Shown: one piece after another, positions 33,720 through 41,524 of the stretch | Layout: every line of letters starts with the position of its first letter | Position numbering within the stretch: the first letter of the stretch is position 1 | Assembly: GCA_045576235.1 (NCBI GenBank) | Contig: JAZNGA010000052.1 | Span: 62,001 to 126,000, forward strand | Direction of reading: 5' to 3' | DNA: 64,000 bases | Source of the DNA: SIG437 sp045576235 | Lineage (GTDB): Bacteria > Bacillota > Clostridia > UBA1381 > UBA9506 | Translations under genes and position numbers: made by a program | The notes under the pieces: generated by a model | Told to the model about the DNA's origin: nothing | What the model saw: the letters and a program-made list of their open reading frames with translations, nothing else | Database searches by the model: none

Positions 33720-33912
33720 AAGTTTGCCCTCTCTTTTTGTCATATTAATAAATATTCTTATCGTAATGATGTTTTCGAATCTTTTCAAGTAGTATATCAC
33801 AGCTTCTTTATAAATTCAAGTGAAAAAGGATGTCTTAAGCTATAGACAACTGAAAATTATTGTGATAAAATAATGGAAGAAAAAATGTTGTTGCGCAATT
33901 ATGGAGGGAAGA

Positions 33913-34704
33913 ATGAAAATAGATTTCAATTCCAAAAAAGGTTTCATATGTGATATGGACGGTGTTATCTACCATGGCAACAAGGTTTTGCCGGGCGTCA
34001 GAGAATTTATTGACTGGCTCCATGAGATGGGCAAGGAATATTTGTTTTTGACAAATAACAGCGGCTCAACTCCAAGAGAGCTGAATCAGAAGCTTGCAAG
34101 AATGGGGATTGATGTGCCCGAGCATCATTTTTACACGAGCGCTCTTGCAACTGCGGCATTTTTAAAGGAGCAGTCACCTGGTTGTTCTGTTTATGCGATA
34201 GGTGAATCGGGGCTTTTTAATGCACTTTATGATGCGGGGATCACAATGAATGATATAAATCCTGACTATGTTGTTATCGGTGAAGGAAAAACATATTCTT
34301 TAGACACGCTGACTAAAGCGACAAATCTCGTTTTGGGCGGAGCAAAGCTCATAGGCGCCAACTCTGATGTGTCAGGACCAATTGAAAACGGAATTGCTCC
34401 TGCGTGCCGTGCGCTCACAGCACCAATCGAAATGGCGACGGGAAGACAGGCATATTTTTGCGGAAAGCCTAATCCGCTTATGATGAGAACGGGACTGAAA
34501 ATGCTCGGCTGTCATTCGGAAGATGCAGTTATTATCGGCGACAGAATGGACACTGATATCATTGCAGGATTAGAAAGTGGAGCATCGACTGTTTTAGTTC
34601 TTTCGGGCGTTTCGGACAGGGAAACTCTTGATACATATGCCTACAGACCTACAATGGTCTTAGATGGAGTGGAAGACATTGTGAGGCTCTCGAAATTAGG
34701 ATAG
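33913..34704 (+). CDS. NagD-like HAD-IIA family sugar phosphatase
   Basis: A 263-residue HAD hydrolase from ATG 33913, behind GGAGGGAAGA (an ATG four codons earlier is part of that site). Motif I is ICDMDGVIYHGN with the nucleophilic Asp at about residue 14, motif II FLTNNSGSTPRE (about 45), the IIA-type cap follows, motif III Lys in CGKPNP (about 183-188) and motif IV IIGDRMDTDI (about 206-215). Family members hydrolyse nucleotide or sugar monophosphates, often as housekeeping detoxifiers. It has its own short upstream region and is followed by the T-box leader. Confidence 0.9.
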   Translation: MKIDFNSKKGFICDMDGVIYHGNKVLPGVREFIDWLHEMGKEYLFLTNNSGSTPRELNQKLARMGIDVPEHHFYTSALATAAFLKEQSPGCSVYAIGESGLFNALYDAGITMNDINPDYVVIGEGKTYSLDTLTKATNLVLGGAKLIGANSDVSGPIENGIAPACRALTAPIEMATGRQAYFCGKPNPLMMRTGLKMLGCHSEDAVIIGDRMDTDIIAGLESGASTVLVLSGVSDRETLDTYAYRPTMVLDGVEDIVRLSKLG

Positions 34705-34728
34705 GATTAAAAATTTTTCAAAATGTTG

Positions 34729-34757
34729 TTGACAAAAACAAAACATTATGGTAAAAT
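34729..34757 (+). promoter_or_regulatory. Promoter of the T-box operon
   Basis: TTGACA (34729-34734), 17-base spacer, TAAAAT (34752-34757), giving a transcript start near 34764 just before the T-box leader. Confidence 0.8.
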
Positions 34758-34763
34758 ACTTTT

Positions 34764-35040
34764 AATTTCAAACGCAGTGATGCGGAATAGTAAGCAAAAT
34801 CTTTCGCCAAAGAGAGATGCCGGATGGTGCGAGGCATTGGGAAAGCTTTGCAGAACTCACCGCGGAGCGGCTGCCGTGAACTTAAGTAGGGGCAGACGGG
34901 AACTCCCGTGACAGAGTTAAGATGTGATGGCATCTAAAGGGCATCCAAATCGGATGAAAAAGAGTGGTACCGCGGAAACATAGATTGACTTTAGCGTTTT
35001 CGTCTCTTTGAATCAACATTGAGACGGAGGCGTTTTTTTG
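34764..35040 (+). promoter_or_regulatory. T-box riboswitch, leucine-specific by specifier CUC
   Basis: A full T-box leader. Stem I carries AAAGAGAG and GGATGGTGCGAGG in its distal loops, and the specifier loop reads GAA-CTC-ACC with CTC at 34856-34858, a leucine codon. The conserved T-box AGAGTGGTACCGCGG is at 34961-34975; its UGGU would pair with an ACCA tRNA end, as in leucine tRNAs (discriminator A). The competing terminator has arms 34994-35006 and 35021-35033 with a T-run to 35039. Uncharged tRNA-Leu should allow read-through, so the downstream genes are induced by leucine shortage. Confidence 0.93.
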
Positions 35041-35093
35041 TTGATGAAAACAATCATATTCACATAAATCGAAATTTGGAAGGGGTTTTCAAA

Positions 35094-36482
35094 ATGAAAA
35101 AAATCATCATTTCAGACATAACACTTAAAAAGCTTTCAGATGAACGCGAGACGGCGCTCTTGTTTCGTGAAAAAACAGCTATTGCTGCTTGCGCAGACGC
35201 GATAGGGGCAGATGTGATAGATCTTGCGCCTATTAAAAAATTTCGCGAGGACAACATTATATATAAGACAATTGCTCAAAAGGTGCAGAATGCGACTTTA
35301 GCCATTCCCGTAGGATTTTCCACAGAAGAAATTAATGCGGCGTGGGATTGTGTTAAAGATGCGAAAAAACCGCGCCTGCAGGTTGAGGTTCCAGTTTCTA
35401 CTCTTCAGATGGAATATACATATCACATCAAATCAGACAAGATGATATCAAAAATCGGGGAGCTCATTAAAGCCGCAAAAGAGCTCTGTGATGATGTTGA
35501 ATTTTCGGCGACGGATGCAACAAGAGCAGACGAGGAATTTTTGATTGCGGCATTTAAAGAGGCAGAAAAAAATGGAGCAAACATAGTCACAATTTGTGAT
35601 GATGCAGGGGCATCTCTTCCAGAGGGAATTGCTTTGATAGTAGAAAAAGTGAAAGAGGCTGTGAGCGTTCCCGTTTATGTTCAGGTTTCTGACCGCATTA
35701 ATTTAGGCGTTGCCTCAGCGCTTGCTGCAATCAGCAAGGGGGCTTCCGGCATTAAATGTGCTATGGCAGGAGAGAATGTGCTCTTAACAGGCGAATTTTC
35801 CGATGCAATTAAAGCGTGCTCTAAAGAAATCTGTGCCGAAACAAATTTAAACGACACTAAAATTCACGCAAGCATTGACGATGTGCTTTCCGGCATAAAG
35901 CACGAATCATATGAAACAGAGCTTGCAGTCAGTGAAAAGAAAAAAATACTTCTTGATTCAGACAGCACAATCGCTCAGGTTGCACAGGCGGCTTGCGTTT
36001 TAGGCTACGACCTTTCTGATTCAGACTGCGGTAATGTCTATAAGGCGCTTCTGCAAATATGTGAAAAGAAGGATGCGGTGGGATATAAAGAGTTTGAGGC
36101 GTTGATTGCAAGCTCGGCAATGCAGGCGCCTTCAACATATCATTTAGAGAGCTATACCACAAACTGCAGTAATGTTACAGGCGCTATGTCGCAGGTGACT
36201 TTAAAATGTGATGGAGAAATTATGTGTGGGGTTGCGACGGGCGACGGGCCGATTGACTCTGCATTCCGTGCGATAGAACAGTGCATAGGTCATCACTATG
36301 AGCTTGATGATTTTCAGGTCCAGGCTGTGACCGAGGGAAAAGAAGCGCTCGGTTCTGCTGTCGTTAAACTCAGAAACAATGGAAAACTCTATTCAGGAAA
36401 CGGCATTTCAGCTGACATTGTTGCCGCAAGCATAAGGGCATATGTCAACGCTCTTAACAAGATTGTTTTCGAGGAGGCATAA
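35094..36482 (+). CDS. Isopropylmalate-synthase-like protein, apparently without catalytic residues
   Basis: A 462-residue protein from ATG 35094, behind GGAAGGGG. The N-terminal TIM barrel (about 1-250) aligns with LeuA: SDITLKKLSDE stands where DTTLRDGEQ is expected, so the catalytic Arg and metal-binding Asp are both Lys; VQVSDRINLGVA stands where HCHNDLGLA is expected, removing both metal-binding His; and the GERAGN loop is AGENVLLTG. The C-terminal LeuA allosteric domain (about 340-460) is well kept: TGDGPIDSAFRAI, VQAVTEGKEALGSAVVKLR, YSGNGISADIV. It therefore looks like a pseudoenzyme that can still bind leucine or pair with true LeuA. Alternatively it has a new metal-free reaction. 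A Leu T-box precedes it; the next gene follows after one base. Confidence 0.85.
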   Translation: MKKIIISDITLKKLSDERETALLFREKTAIAACADAIGADVIDLAPIKKFREDNIIYKTIAQKVQNATLAIPVGFSTEEINAAWDCVKDAKKPRLQVEVPVSTLQMEYTYHIKSDKMISKIGELIKAAKELCDDVEFSATDATRADEEFLIAAFKEAEKNGANIVTICDDAGASLPEGIALIVEKVKEAVSVPVYVQVSDRINLGVASALAAISKGASGIKCAMAGENVLLTGEFSDAIKACSKEICAETNLNDTKIHASIDDVLSGIKHESYETELAVSEKKKILLDSDSTIAQVAQAACVLGYDLSDSDCGNVYKALLQICEKKDAVGYKEFEALIASSAMQAPSTYHLESYTTNCSNVTGAMSQVTLKCDGEIMCGVATGDGPIDSAFRAIEQCIGHHYELDDFQVQAVTEGKEALGSAVVKLRNNGKLYSGNGISADIVAASIRAYVNALNKIVFEEA

Positions 36483-36483
36483 G

Positions 36484-38943
36484 ATGAAGATTGTATTTTC
36501 GACAAAAAATGTTAATCGCGCGTCTTTTTTAGACATTTGCCGATATGCCTACGACTATGATTTTGCAGGCTTTGAAATATATGATGCCTTGAAAGAGCGC
36601 AGTCAGCATCATGATAGCGTGCTCCGCCGCGAAAGAACATCGGACGCAAAAAGAAAGCTCATTAACAGAGGCCTTTCTATTTCTGCCCTTCGTATGCCAT
36701 CTCCCATTGAAAGTGATGATGTGACAAGCGAAGTAGTTTCCAAATATGTTGATATGGCGGCGAATGCAGGCGTTGAAAACATAATAGTCAGAATTGAAGA
36801 GGAAACTTCTTTTGATGTTCTTAAAGAAAAGCTTTCATGCGCAATAAGTCACGCTGAAAAGGCAGATGTCGGAATTTTGCTTGAAACTGTCGGCTATCTT
36901 TCAGACACAGAAAAGGTTATTGACATCATAAACTATTTCTCATCTGCTGTAATTGGTGCATCGTGGAATGTGAGGGGAACATATTTCGGTGCAGGTGAAA
37001 CAGCAGAAGCAACAATCAAGACGCTCGGAGCATATATAAAATATGTTCGTCTCGGGGATATGAGAGACGGAAAGACTGTTTTGATAGGAGAGGGAGAACT
37101 TCCTGTTGAAAACTTGATAAAAGCGCTTTCTTCTCTTAATTTCGATGGATTTATTTGTGTGGCGTGGAATGAAGATATTAACGATGCAGACATTGTCTTA
37201 ACTCATTTTGCAAACTATATTTCATCTTTAAGGCGCGAAAAGAAAACATTTGATAAGGTTTATTACAACAGAGCAAAAACCGGAACATTTGTCTGGAAAA
37301 AATATGATGTCATAGATGCAACATTTTCTGATGTTTTAGACACTATGGCTGAAAAATATCCTGACCAGTATGCTTTTAAATATCCGACGCTTGACTACAC
37401 GAGAACATATCAGCAGTTTAAAAGAGATGTTGACGAGTGTGCCGCTGCACTTATTTCGCTCGGCGTTAAAGCAGGTGACCATGTTGCAGTCTGGGCGACA
37501 AATGTGCCGCAGTGGTTTATCACATTCTGGGCAACAACAAAAATCGGTGCAGTTTTAGTCACAGTCAACACAGCTTATAAGATTCACGAAATTGAATATC
37601 TTTTAAAGCAGTCTGACACTCACACTCTTGTTATGATTGAAGATTGCAAGGACATAAACTATAAAGAAATTATTGAAGAACTTTGCCCTGAGCTTGAAAA
37701 CCTTGAGCCGGGAGCGCCACTCTATTCAAAAAATCTTCCGTTCCTCCGAAATGTGGTGACAGTCGGTTTTTCAATGAAGGGCTGTCTGACATGGGAGCAG
37801 ATGCTTTCGCGTGCATCACTTGTTCCGAGAGAAGAAGTGAGAAGGCGTGCTTCGCTTGTTAAGCCTGACGATGTTTGCAACATGCAATACACATCAGGAA
37901 CAACAGGTTTTCCAAAAGGCGTTATGCTCACGCACCGCAACATTGTCAACAACGGAAAGACTATTGGCGACAGAATGGATTTATCAACGGCAGATCGTAT
38001 GATGATTCAGGTGCCTATGTTCCATTGCTTTGGAATGGTTCTTTCAATGACATCTATGATGACTCACGGCGGAACGCTTTGCCCTATTCCATATTTTTCG
38101 CCTAAATCATCGCTTGCCTGCGTGAATGACGAACACATCACATGCTTCAATGGTGTTCCGACTATGTTTATCGCAATGTTTAACCACGCTGATTTTGCAA
38201 AAACAGATTTTTCATATATGAGAACAGGAATTATGGCAGGCGCAAACTGTCCCGCAGACCTTATGCGCCGTGCGGCAGATGAAATGAATATGCACGAAAT
38301 CATTTCTGTTTATGGACAGACGGAGGCATCTCCCGGTTGCACTATGGGCGAGGTTAACGAAGATATTGACCACCGTGTCGAAACGGTTGGAAGTGCTTTT
38401 CCGGGCGTTGAGTGCAAGATTATTGACCCTGAGACAGGCGAGGAGCTTCCTGACGGTGAAAGCGGAGAATTTGTTGCCCGCGGATTTAATATAATGAAGG
38501 GCTACTATAAAATGCCTGAAGCAACTGCGCAGGCGATTGACTCTGACGGATGGCTCCATTCAGGAGACATATGTATGAGAACTCCAGACGGATATTATAA
38601 GGTGACGGGAAGATTAAAGGACATGATTATTCGCGGCGGTGAAAATCTTTATCCCCGTGAAATTGAAGAGTTTTATCTGACAAACCCGAAGGTGCGTGAT
38701 GTTCAGGTGGTTGGTGTTCCTGATGAAAGATATGGCGAGGAATGTTGCGCATGGATTATTCTCCATAAAGGTGAAACTGCAGATGAAAATGAAATGAAAG
38801 AGTTTGGAAATGCATCTATTGCGCGCCATAAGGTTCCGAGATATTTCTTGTTTGTCAATGAATTTCCGATGAATGCTGCAGGCAAAATCTTAAAATATAA
38901 AATGCGCGATGAGTCAGCGGAAATATTAGGACTTAAAAAATAG
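36484..38943 (+). CDS. Fusion: sugar-isomerase-type TIM barrel plus AMP-dependent acyl-CoA synthetase
   Basis: An 819-residue two-domain protein from ATG 36484; the GAGGAGG site overlaps the previous stop. Residues about 1-262 resemble xylose-isomerase-like TIM barrels (AP-endonuclease-2 fold): DFAGFEIYDAL, LLETVGY, ASWNVRGTYF, YVRLGDMRDG, GEGELPVENLIKAL. Residues about 285-819 are an ANL-family ligase: MQYTSGTTGFPKGVMLTHRN in the P-loop region (about 467), VYGQTEAS (about 618), HSGDI, VTGRLKDMIIRGGENLYP and the C-terminal catalytic Lys in AAGKILKYK. The ligase most resembles medium-chain fatty acyl-CoA synthetases. Under Leu T-box control with the LeuA-like gene, it may act on a branched-chain or keto acid. 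No known pathway joins these domains, so function is open. Confidence 0.87.
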   Translation: MKIVFSTKNVNRASFLDICRYAYDYDFAGFEIYDALKERSQHHDSVLRRERTSDAKRKLINRGLSISALRMPSPIESDDVTSEVVSKYVDMAANAGVENIIVRIEEETSFDVLKEKLSCAISHAEKADVGILLETVGYLSDTEKVIDIINYFSSAVIGASWNVRGTYFGAGETAEATIKTLGAYIKYVRLGDMRDGKTVLIGEGELPVENLIKALSSLNFDGFICVAWNEDINDADIVLTHFANYISSLRREKKTFDKVYYNRAKTGTFVWKKYDVIDATFSDVLDTMAEKYPDQYAFKYPTLDYTRTYQQFKRDVDECAAALISLGVKAGDHVAVWATNVPQWFITFWATTKIGAVLVTVNTAYKIHEIEYLLKQSDTHTLVMIEDCKDINYKEIIEELCPELENLEPGAPLYSKNLPFLRNVVTVGFSMKGCLTWEQMLSRASLVPREEVRRRASLVKPDDVCNMQYTSGTTGFPKGVMLTHRNIVNNGKTIGDRMDLSTADRMMIQVPMFHCFGMVLSMTSMMTHGGTLCPIPYFSPKSSLACVNDEHITCFNGVPTMFIAMFNHADFAKTDFSYMRTGIMAGANCPADLMRRAADEMNMHEIISVYGQTEASPGCTMGEVNEDIDHRVETVGSAFPGVECKIIDPETGEELPDGESGEFVARGFNIMKGYYKMPEATAQAIDSDGWLHSGDICMRTPDGYYKVTGRLKDMIIRGGENLYPREIEEFYLTNPKVRDVQVVGVPDERYGEECCAWIILHKGETADENEMKEFGNASIARHKVPRYFLFVNEFPMNAAGKILKYKMRDESAEILGLKK

Positions 38944-39207
38944 TGGGTGTAGCAAAATGCGCATAACACACAAGGCAAAGAAAAGGCTTTGAAAAAACAT
39001 TTGATTGTTTACTGAAAATCAATAAAGCAGTAAGGTCAAGGAAGGAATTCGCTATTTGGCGAATTCCTTTTTTTAAATGCCTTGTGTTTTGAACAAACTT
39101 CACCTCTCGCTGTGCAAAAGCACAGCATCGGGTAACCCCTGTGGGTTCAGTTTGTCCAATCTGCGCTATTTTCCGTCCACCCAAAAGTGGGTGTAGTAAA
39201 ATGCGCA
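38942..39207. mobile_element. MITE-like palindromic element between flanking 22-base direct repeats
   Basis: A 22-base segment at 38942-38963, which contains the stop codon of the ligase gene, recurs at 39186-39207 with one change. An imperfect inverted copy of it lies at 39162-39182, giving terminal inverted repeats. Inside are ACACAAGGCA (38968-38977) paired with TGCCTTGTGT (39078-39087), a perfect 11-bp hairpin at 39042-39069, and a three-way fold at 39093-39155: outer ACAAACT/AGTTTGT, inner GCTGTGC/GCACAGC and AACCC/GGGTT. No reading frame of note. Non-autonomous insertion is the simplest reading. Confidence 0.6.
39042..39074 (+). terminator. Perfect 11-bp terminator hairpin inside the palindromic element
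   Basis: AAGGAATTCGC (39042-39052) / GCGAATTCCTT (39059-39069) with a run of seven T to 39074. It would end transcription of the ligase operon. Confidence 0.85.
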
Positions 39208-39218
39208 CCCAACAAAAG

Positions 39219-39250
39219 AAAGACTGTAGCAAAATTGCTACAGCCTCTTT
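39219..39250. terminator. Terminator downstream of groEL, CTGTAGCAA family
   Basis: CTGTAGCAA (39224-39232) / TTGCTACAG (39235-39243) with T-rich sequence on both outer sides. It is placed past the groEL stop and faces the ligase operon from the other side. Confidence 0.8.
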
Positions 39251-39274
39251 TTGTTTGTTTTTGGAGTTTATCTC

Positions 39275-40906
39275 TTAAAATCCCATTCCGCCGCCGGGCA
39301 TTCCGCCGCCTGCAGGCATTGGCATCTCAGGTTCGGGCTTATTTGCAACAACACTCTCTGTTGTTAAAACCATTGATGCAATACTTGCTGCATTCTGGAG
39401 AGCTGAACGAGTCACTTTTGCAGGGTCAACGATGCCTGCTTTTAACATGTCAACATATTCTCCTTTTAATGCATTGAAGCCAATCTTATCTTCTGATTTT
39501 TTGATGTTTTCAACGATAACTGAGCCTTCTAAACCTGCATTTGCAGCAATCTGCTTAACAGGCTCTTCCAAAGCCTTTAACACGATGTTAACACCTGTTT
39601 TTTCGTCGCCTTCTGTTTCGTCAATGAGCTTTTCAACGGCTTTAATAGCGTTGATGTAAGCTGTTCCACCGCCTGCGATAACGCCTTCTTCGATAGCGGC
39701 TCTTGTAGCAGCGAGAGCGTCTTCAATTCTGAGCTTCATTTCCTTCATTTCAGTTTCAGTAGCAGCACCAACCTTGATAACTGCAACGCCGCCTGAAAGC
39801 TTAGCCAAGCGTTCCTGAAGCTTTTCTCTGTCAAAGTCTGATGTTGATTCTTCAATCTGAACCTTAATCTGACCGATTCTTGCTTTGATTTCGTCAGGTG
39901 AACCTGCGCCATCAACAATGATTGTGTTTTCTTTCTGGATTTTAACCTGTTTAGCACGACCAAGCTGTGAAAGCTGGGTTTCCTTTAAGTCGTAGCCGAG
40001 CTCTTCAGAGATAACCTCGCCGCCTGTTAAGGTTGCGATATCTTTGAGCATTTCTTTTCTTCTGTCGCCAAAGCCGGGAGCTTTAACAGCAACGCAAACG
40101 AATGTTCCGCGGAGCTTGTTGACTAAAAGCGTAGCGAGTGCTTCGCCTTCGATGTCTTCAGCGATGATAACGAGCTTTTTGCCCTGCTGAACAATCTGCT
40201 CTAAAACAGGAAGAATTTCCTGAATGTTTGCAATTTTCTTATCTGTGATTAAGATGAATGCATCATCAATGACAGCTTCCATTTTCTCTGTGTCAGTTAC
40301 CATATAGGGAGAAATGTAGCCTCTGTCAAACTGCATACCTTCAACAACTTCTGAATATGTCTCAGCTGTTTTTGATTCCTCAACAGTGATAACACCGTCT
40401 GATGTAACCTTTTCTGTTGCTTCGGCAATCAATGAACCAATCTTTTCATCAGCAGCAGAAATTGAAGCAACACGAGCGATGTCTTCTTTTCCGCTAACTT
40501 TTTCACTTGAAGCTTTGATATATTCAACTGCAGCATCAACAGCTTTTGAAATACCTTTTCTGATAATCATCGGGTTAGCTCCTGCAGCAACATTTTTAAG
40601 ACCTTCACGAATGAGAGCCTGAGCGAGAAGTGTTGCAGTTGTTGTTCCGTCACCTGCAATATCGTTAGTTTTTGTTGCAACTTCTTTAACGAGCTGAGCG
40701 CCCATGTTTTCAAATGCATCCTCAAGCTCAATCTCTTTAGCAATTGTAACACCGTCGTTTGTGATGAGCGGTGCGCCAAACTTCTTATCTAAAACAACAT
40801 TTCTTCCCTTAGGGCCGAGTGTCACTTTAACTGCATCTGCAAGCTGATTAACACCGCGCTCTAAGGCTTTTCTTGCTTCTTCACCAAATAAAATTTCTTT
40901 TGCCAT
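39275..40906 (-). CDS. groEL: Chaperonin GroEL (60 kDa)
   Basis: A 543-residue GroEL of full length. Seen: KEILFGEEARKALERGVNQLADAVKVTLGPKGRNVVLDKK at the start, the ATP-site GDGTTTATLLAQ (about 85-96), the apical domain with GYISPYMVTD (about 197), AAIEEGVIAGGG (about 402-413), and the C-terminal flexible Gly-Met tail (MPMPAGGGMPGGGMGF). It forms the double-ring folding chamber with GroES. AAAGGAGG precedes the ATG, 17 bases after groES. The operon is under CIRCE control. Confidence 0.98.
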   Translation of the reverse strand: MAKEILFGEEARKALERGVNQLADAVKVTLGPKGRNVVLDKKFGAPLITNDGVTIAKEIELEDAFENMGAQLVKEVATKTNDIAGDGTTTATLLAQALIREGLKNVAAGANPMIIRKGISKAVDAAVEYIKASSEKVSGKEDIARVASISAADEKIGSLIAEATEKVTSDGVITVEESKTAETYSEVVEGMQFDRGYISPYMVTDTEKMEAVIDDAFILITDKKIANIQEILPVLEQIVQQGKKLVIIAEDIEGEALATLLVNKLRGTFVCVAVKAPGFGDRRKEMLKDIATLTGGEVISEELGYDLKETQLSQLGRAKQVKIQKENTIIVDGAGSPDEIKARIGQIKVQIEESTSDFDREKLQERLAKLSGGVAVIKVGAATETEMKEMKLRIEDALAATRAAIEEGVIAGGGTAYINAIKAVEKLIDETEGDEKTGVNIVLKALEEPVKQIAANAGLEGSVIVENIKKSEDKIGFNALKGEYVDMLKAGIVDPAKVTRSALQNAASIASMVLTTESVVANKPEPEMPMPAGGGMPGGGMGF

Positions 40907-40923
40907 TTTAATTTCCTCCTTTA

Positions 40924-41208
40924 TTACTCAACGATTGCTAAAACATCGCTCTGTTTTAAAATTGTGTATTCAATGTCGTCAAATTTGATTTCAGTTCCTG
41001 CATATTTGCTTGTGATAACCTTATCTCCGACCTTGAGCTCCATTTTAACTTCCTTGCCGTCAACTATTCCACCGGGACCAACTGCAACAATTTCAGCCAT
41101 CTGCGGTTTTTCTTTAGCAGCGCCTGTTAAAATAATTCCGCTTTTTGTTGTCTCTTCTGTTTCTACCATTTTAATTACGACTCTGTCGCCTAACGGTTTG
41201 ATGTTCAT
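40924..41208 (-). CDS. groES: Co-chaperonin GroES (10 kDa)
   Basis: A 94-residue GroES from ATG 41208, behind GGAGGACAAATC; the frame extends upstream through the CIRCE but that part is untranslated leader. KPLGDRVVIKMVETEETTKSGIIL, with the mobile loop at about 18-32, and the roof region VGPGGIVDG (about 47-55) are typical. It caps GroEL. First gene of groESL. Confidence 0.97.
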   Translation of the reverse strand: MNIKPLGDRVVIKMVETEETTKSGIILTGAAKEKPQMAEIVAVGPGGIVDGKEVKMELKVGDKVITSKYAGTEIKFDDIEYTILKQSDVLAIVE

Positions 41209-41270
41209 GATTTGTCCTCCTATATTTTGTTTTATTTTTACAATTTTATGGGGCGTGAGCCCTTTGTTTG

Positions 41271-41297
41271 TTAGCACTCTTATTTCGTGAGTGCTAA
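41271..41297. promoter_or_regulatory. CIRCE operator before groESL
   Basis: Perfect TTAGCACTC (41271-41279)-N9-GAGTGCTAA (41289-41297). On the minus strand a TATAAT (41310-41305) lies directly upstream, consistent with HrcA blocking the groESL promoter. No convincing -35 at 17 bases was found. Confidence 0.97.
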
Positions 41298-41524
41298 ATC
41301 TTCTATTATATTACTAGTATTTGGGTGTTTTAGCAAATAATATGGCATATGAAAAAATGAAAATATGTGCCCTTTACTTCGATTTTCTTTTAAATTCTTT
41401 AAAATGCTTTGTTTTTTAAGATTTAAATAATTGGTAAAAAATCATTAAAAATTTGTACATAAATAATTGAAAAGACAGCCGTTTTGTGATAATATTAAAA
41501 AAAATATTTTAAGGAAAAAGAATC

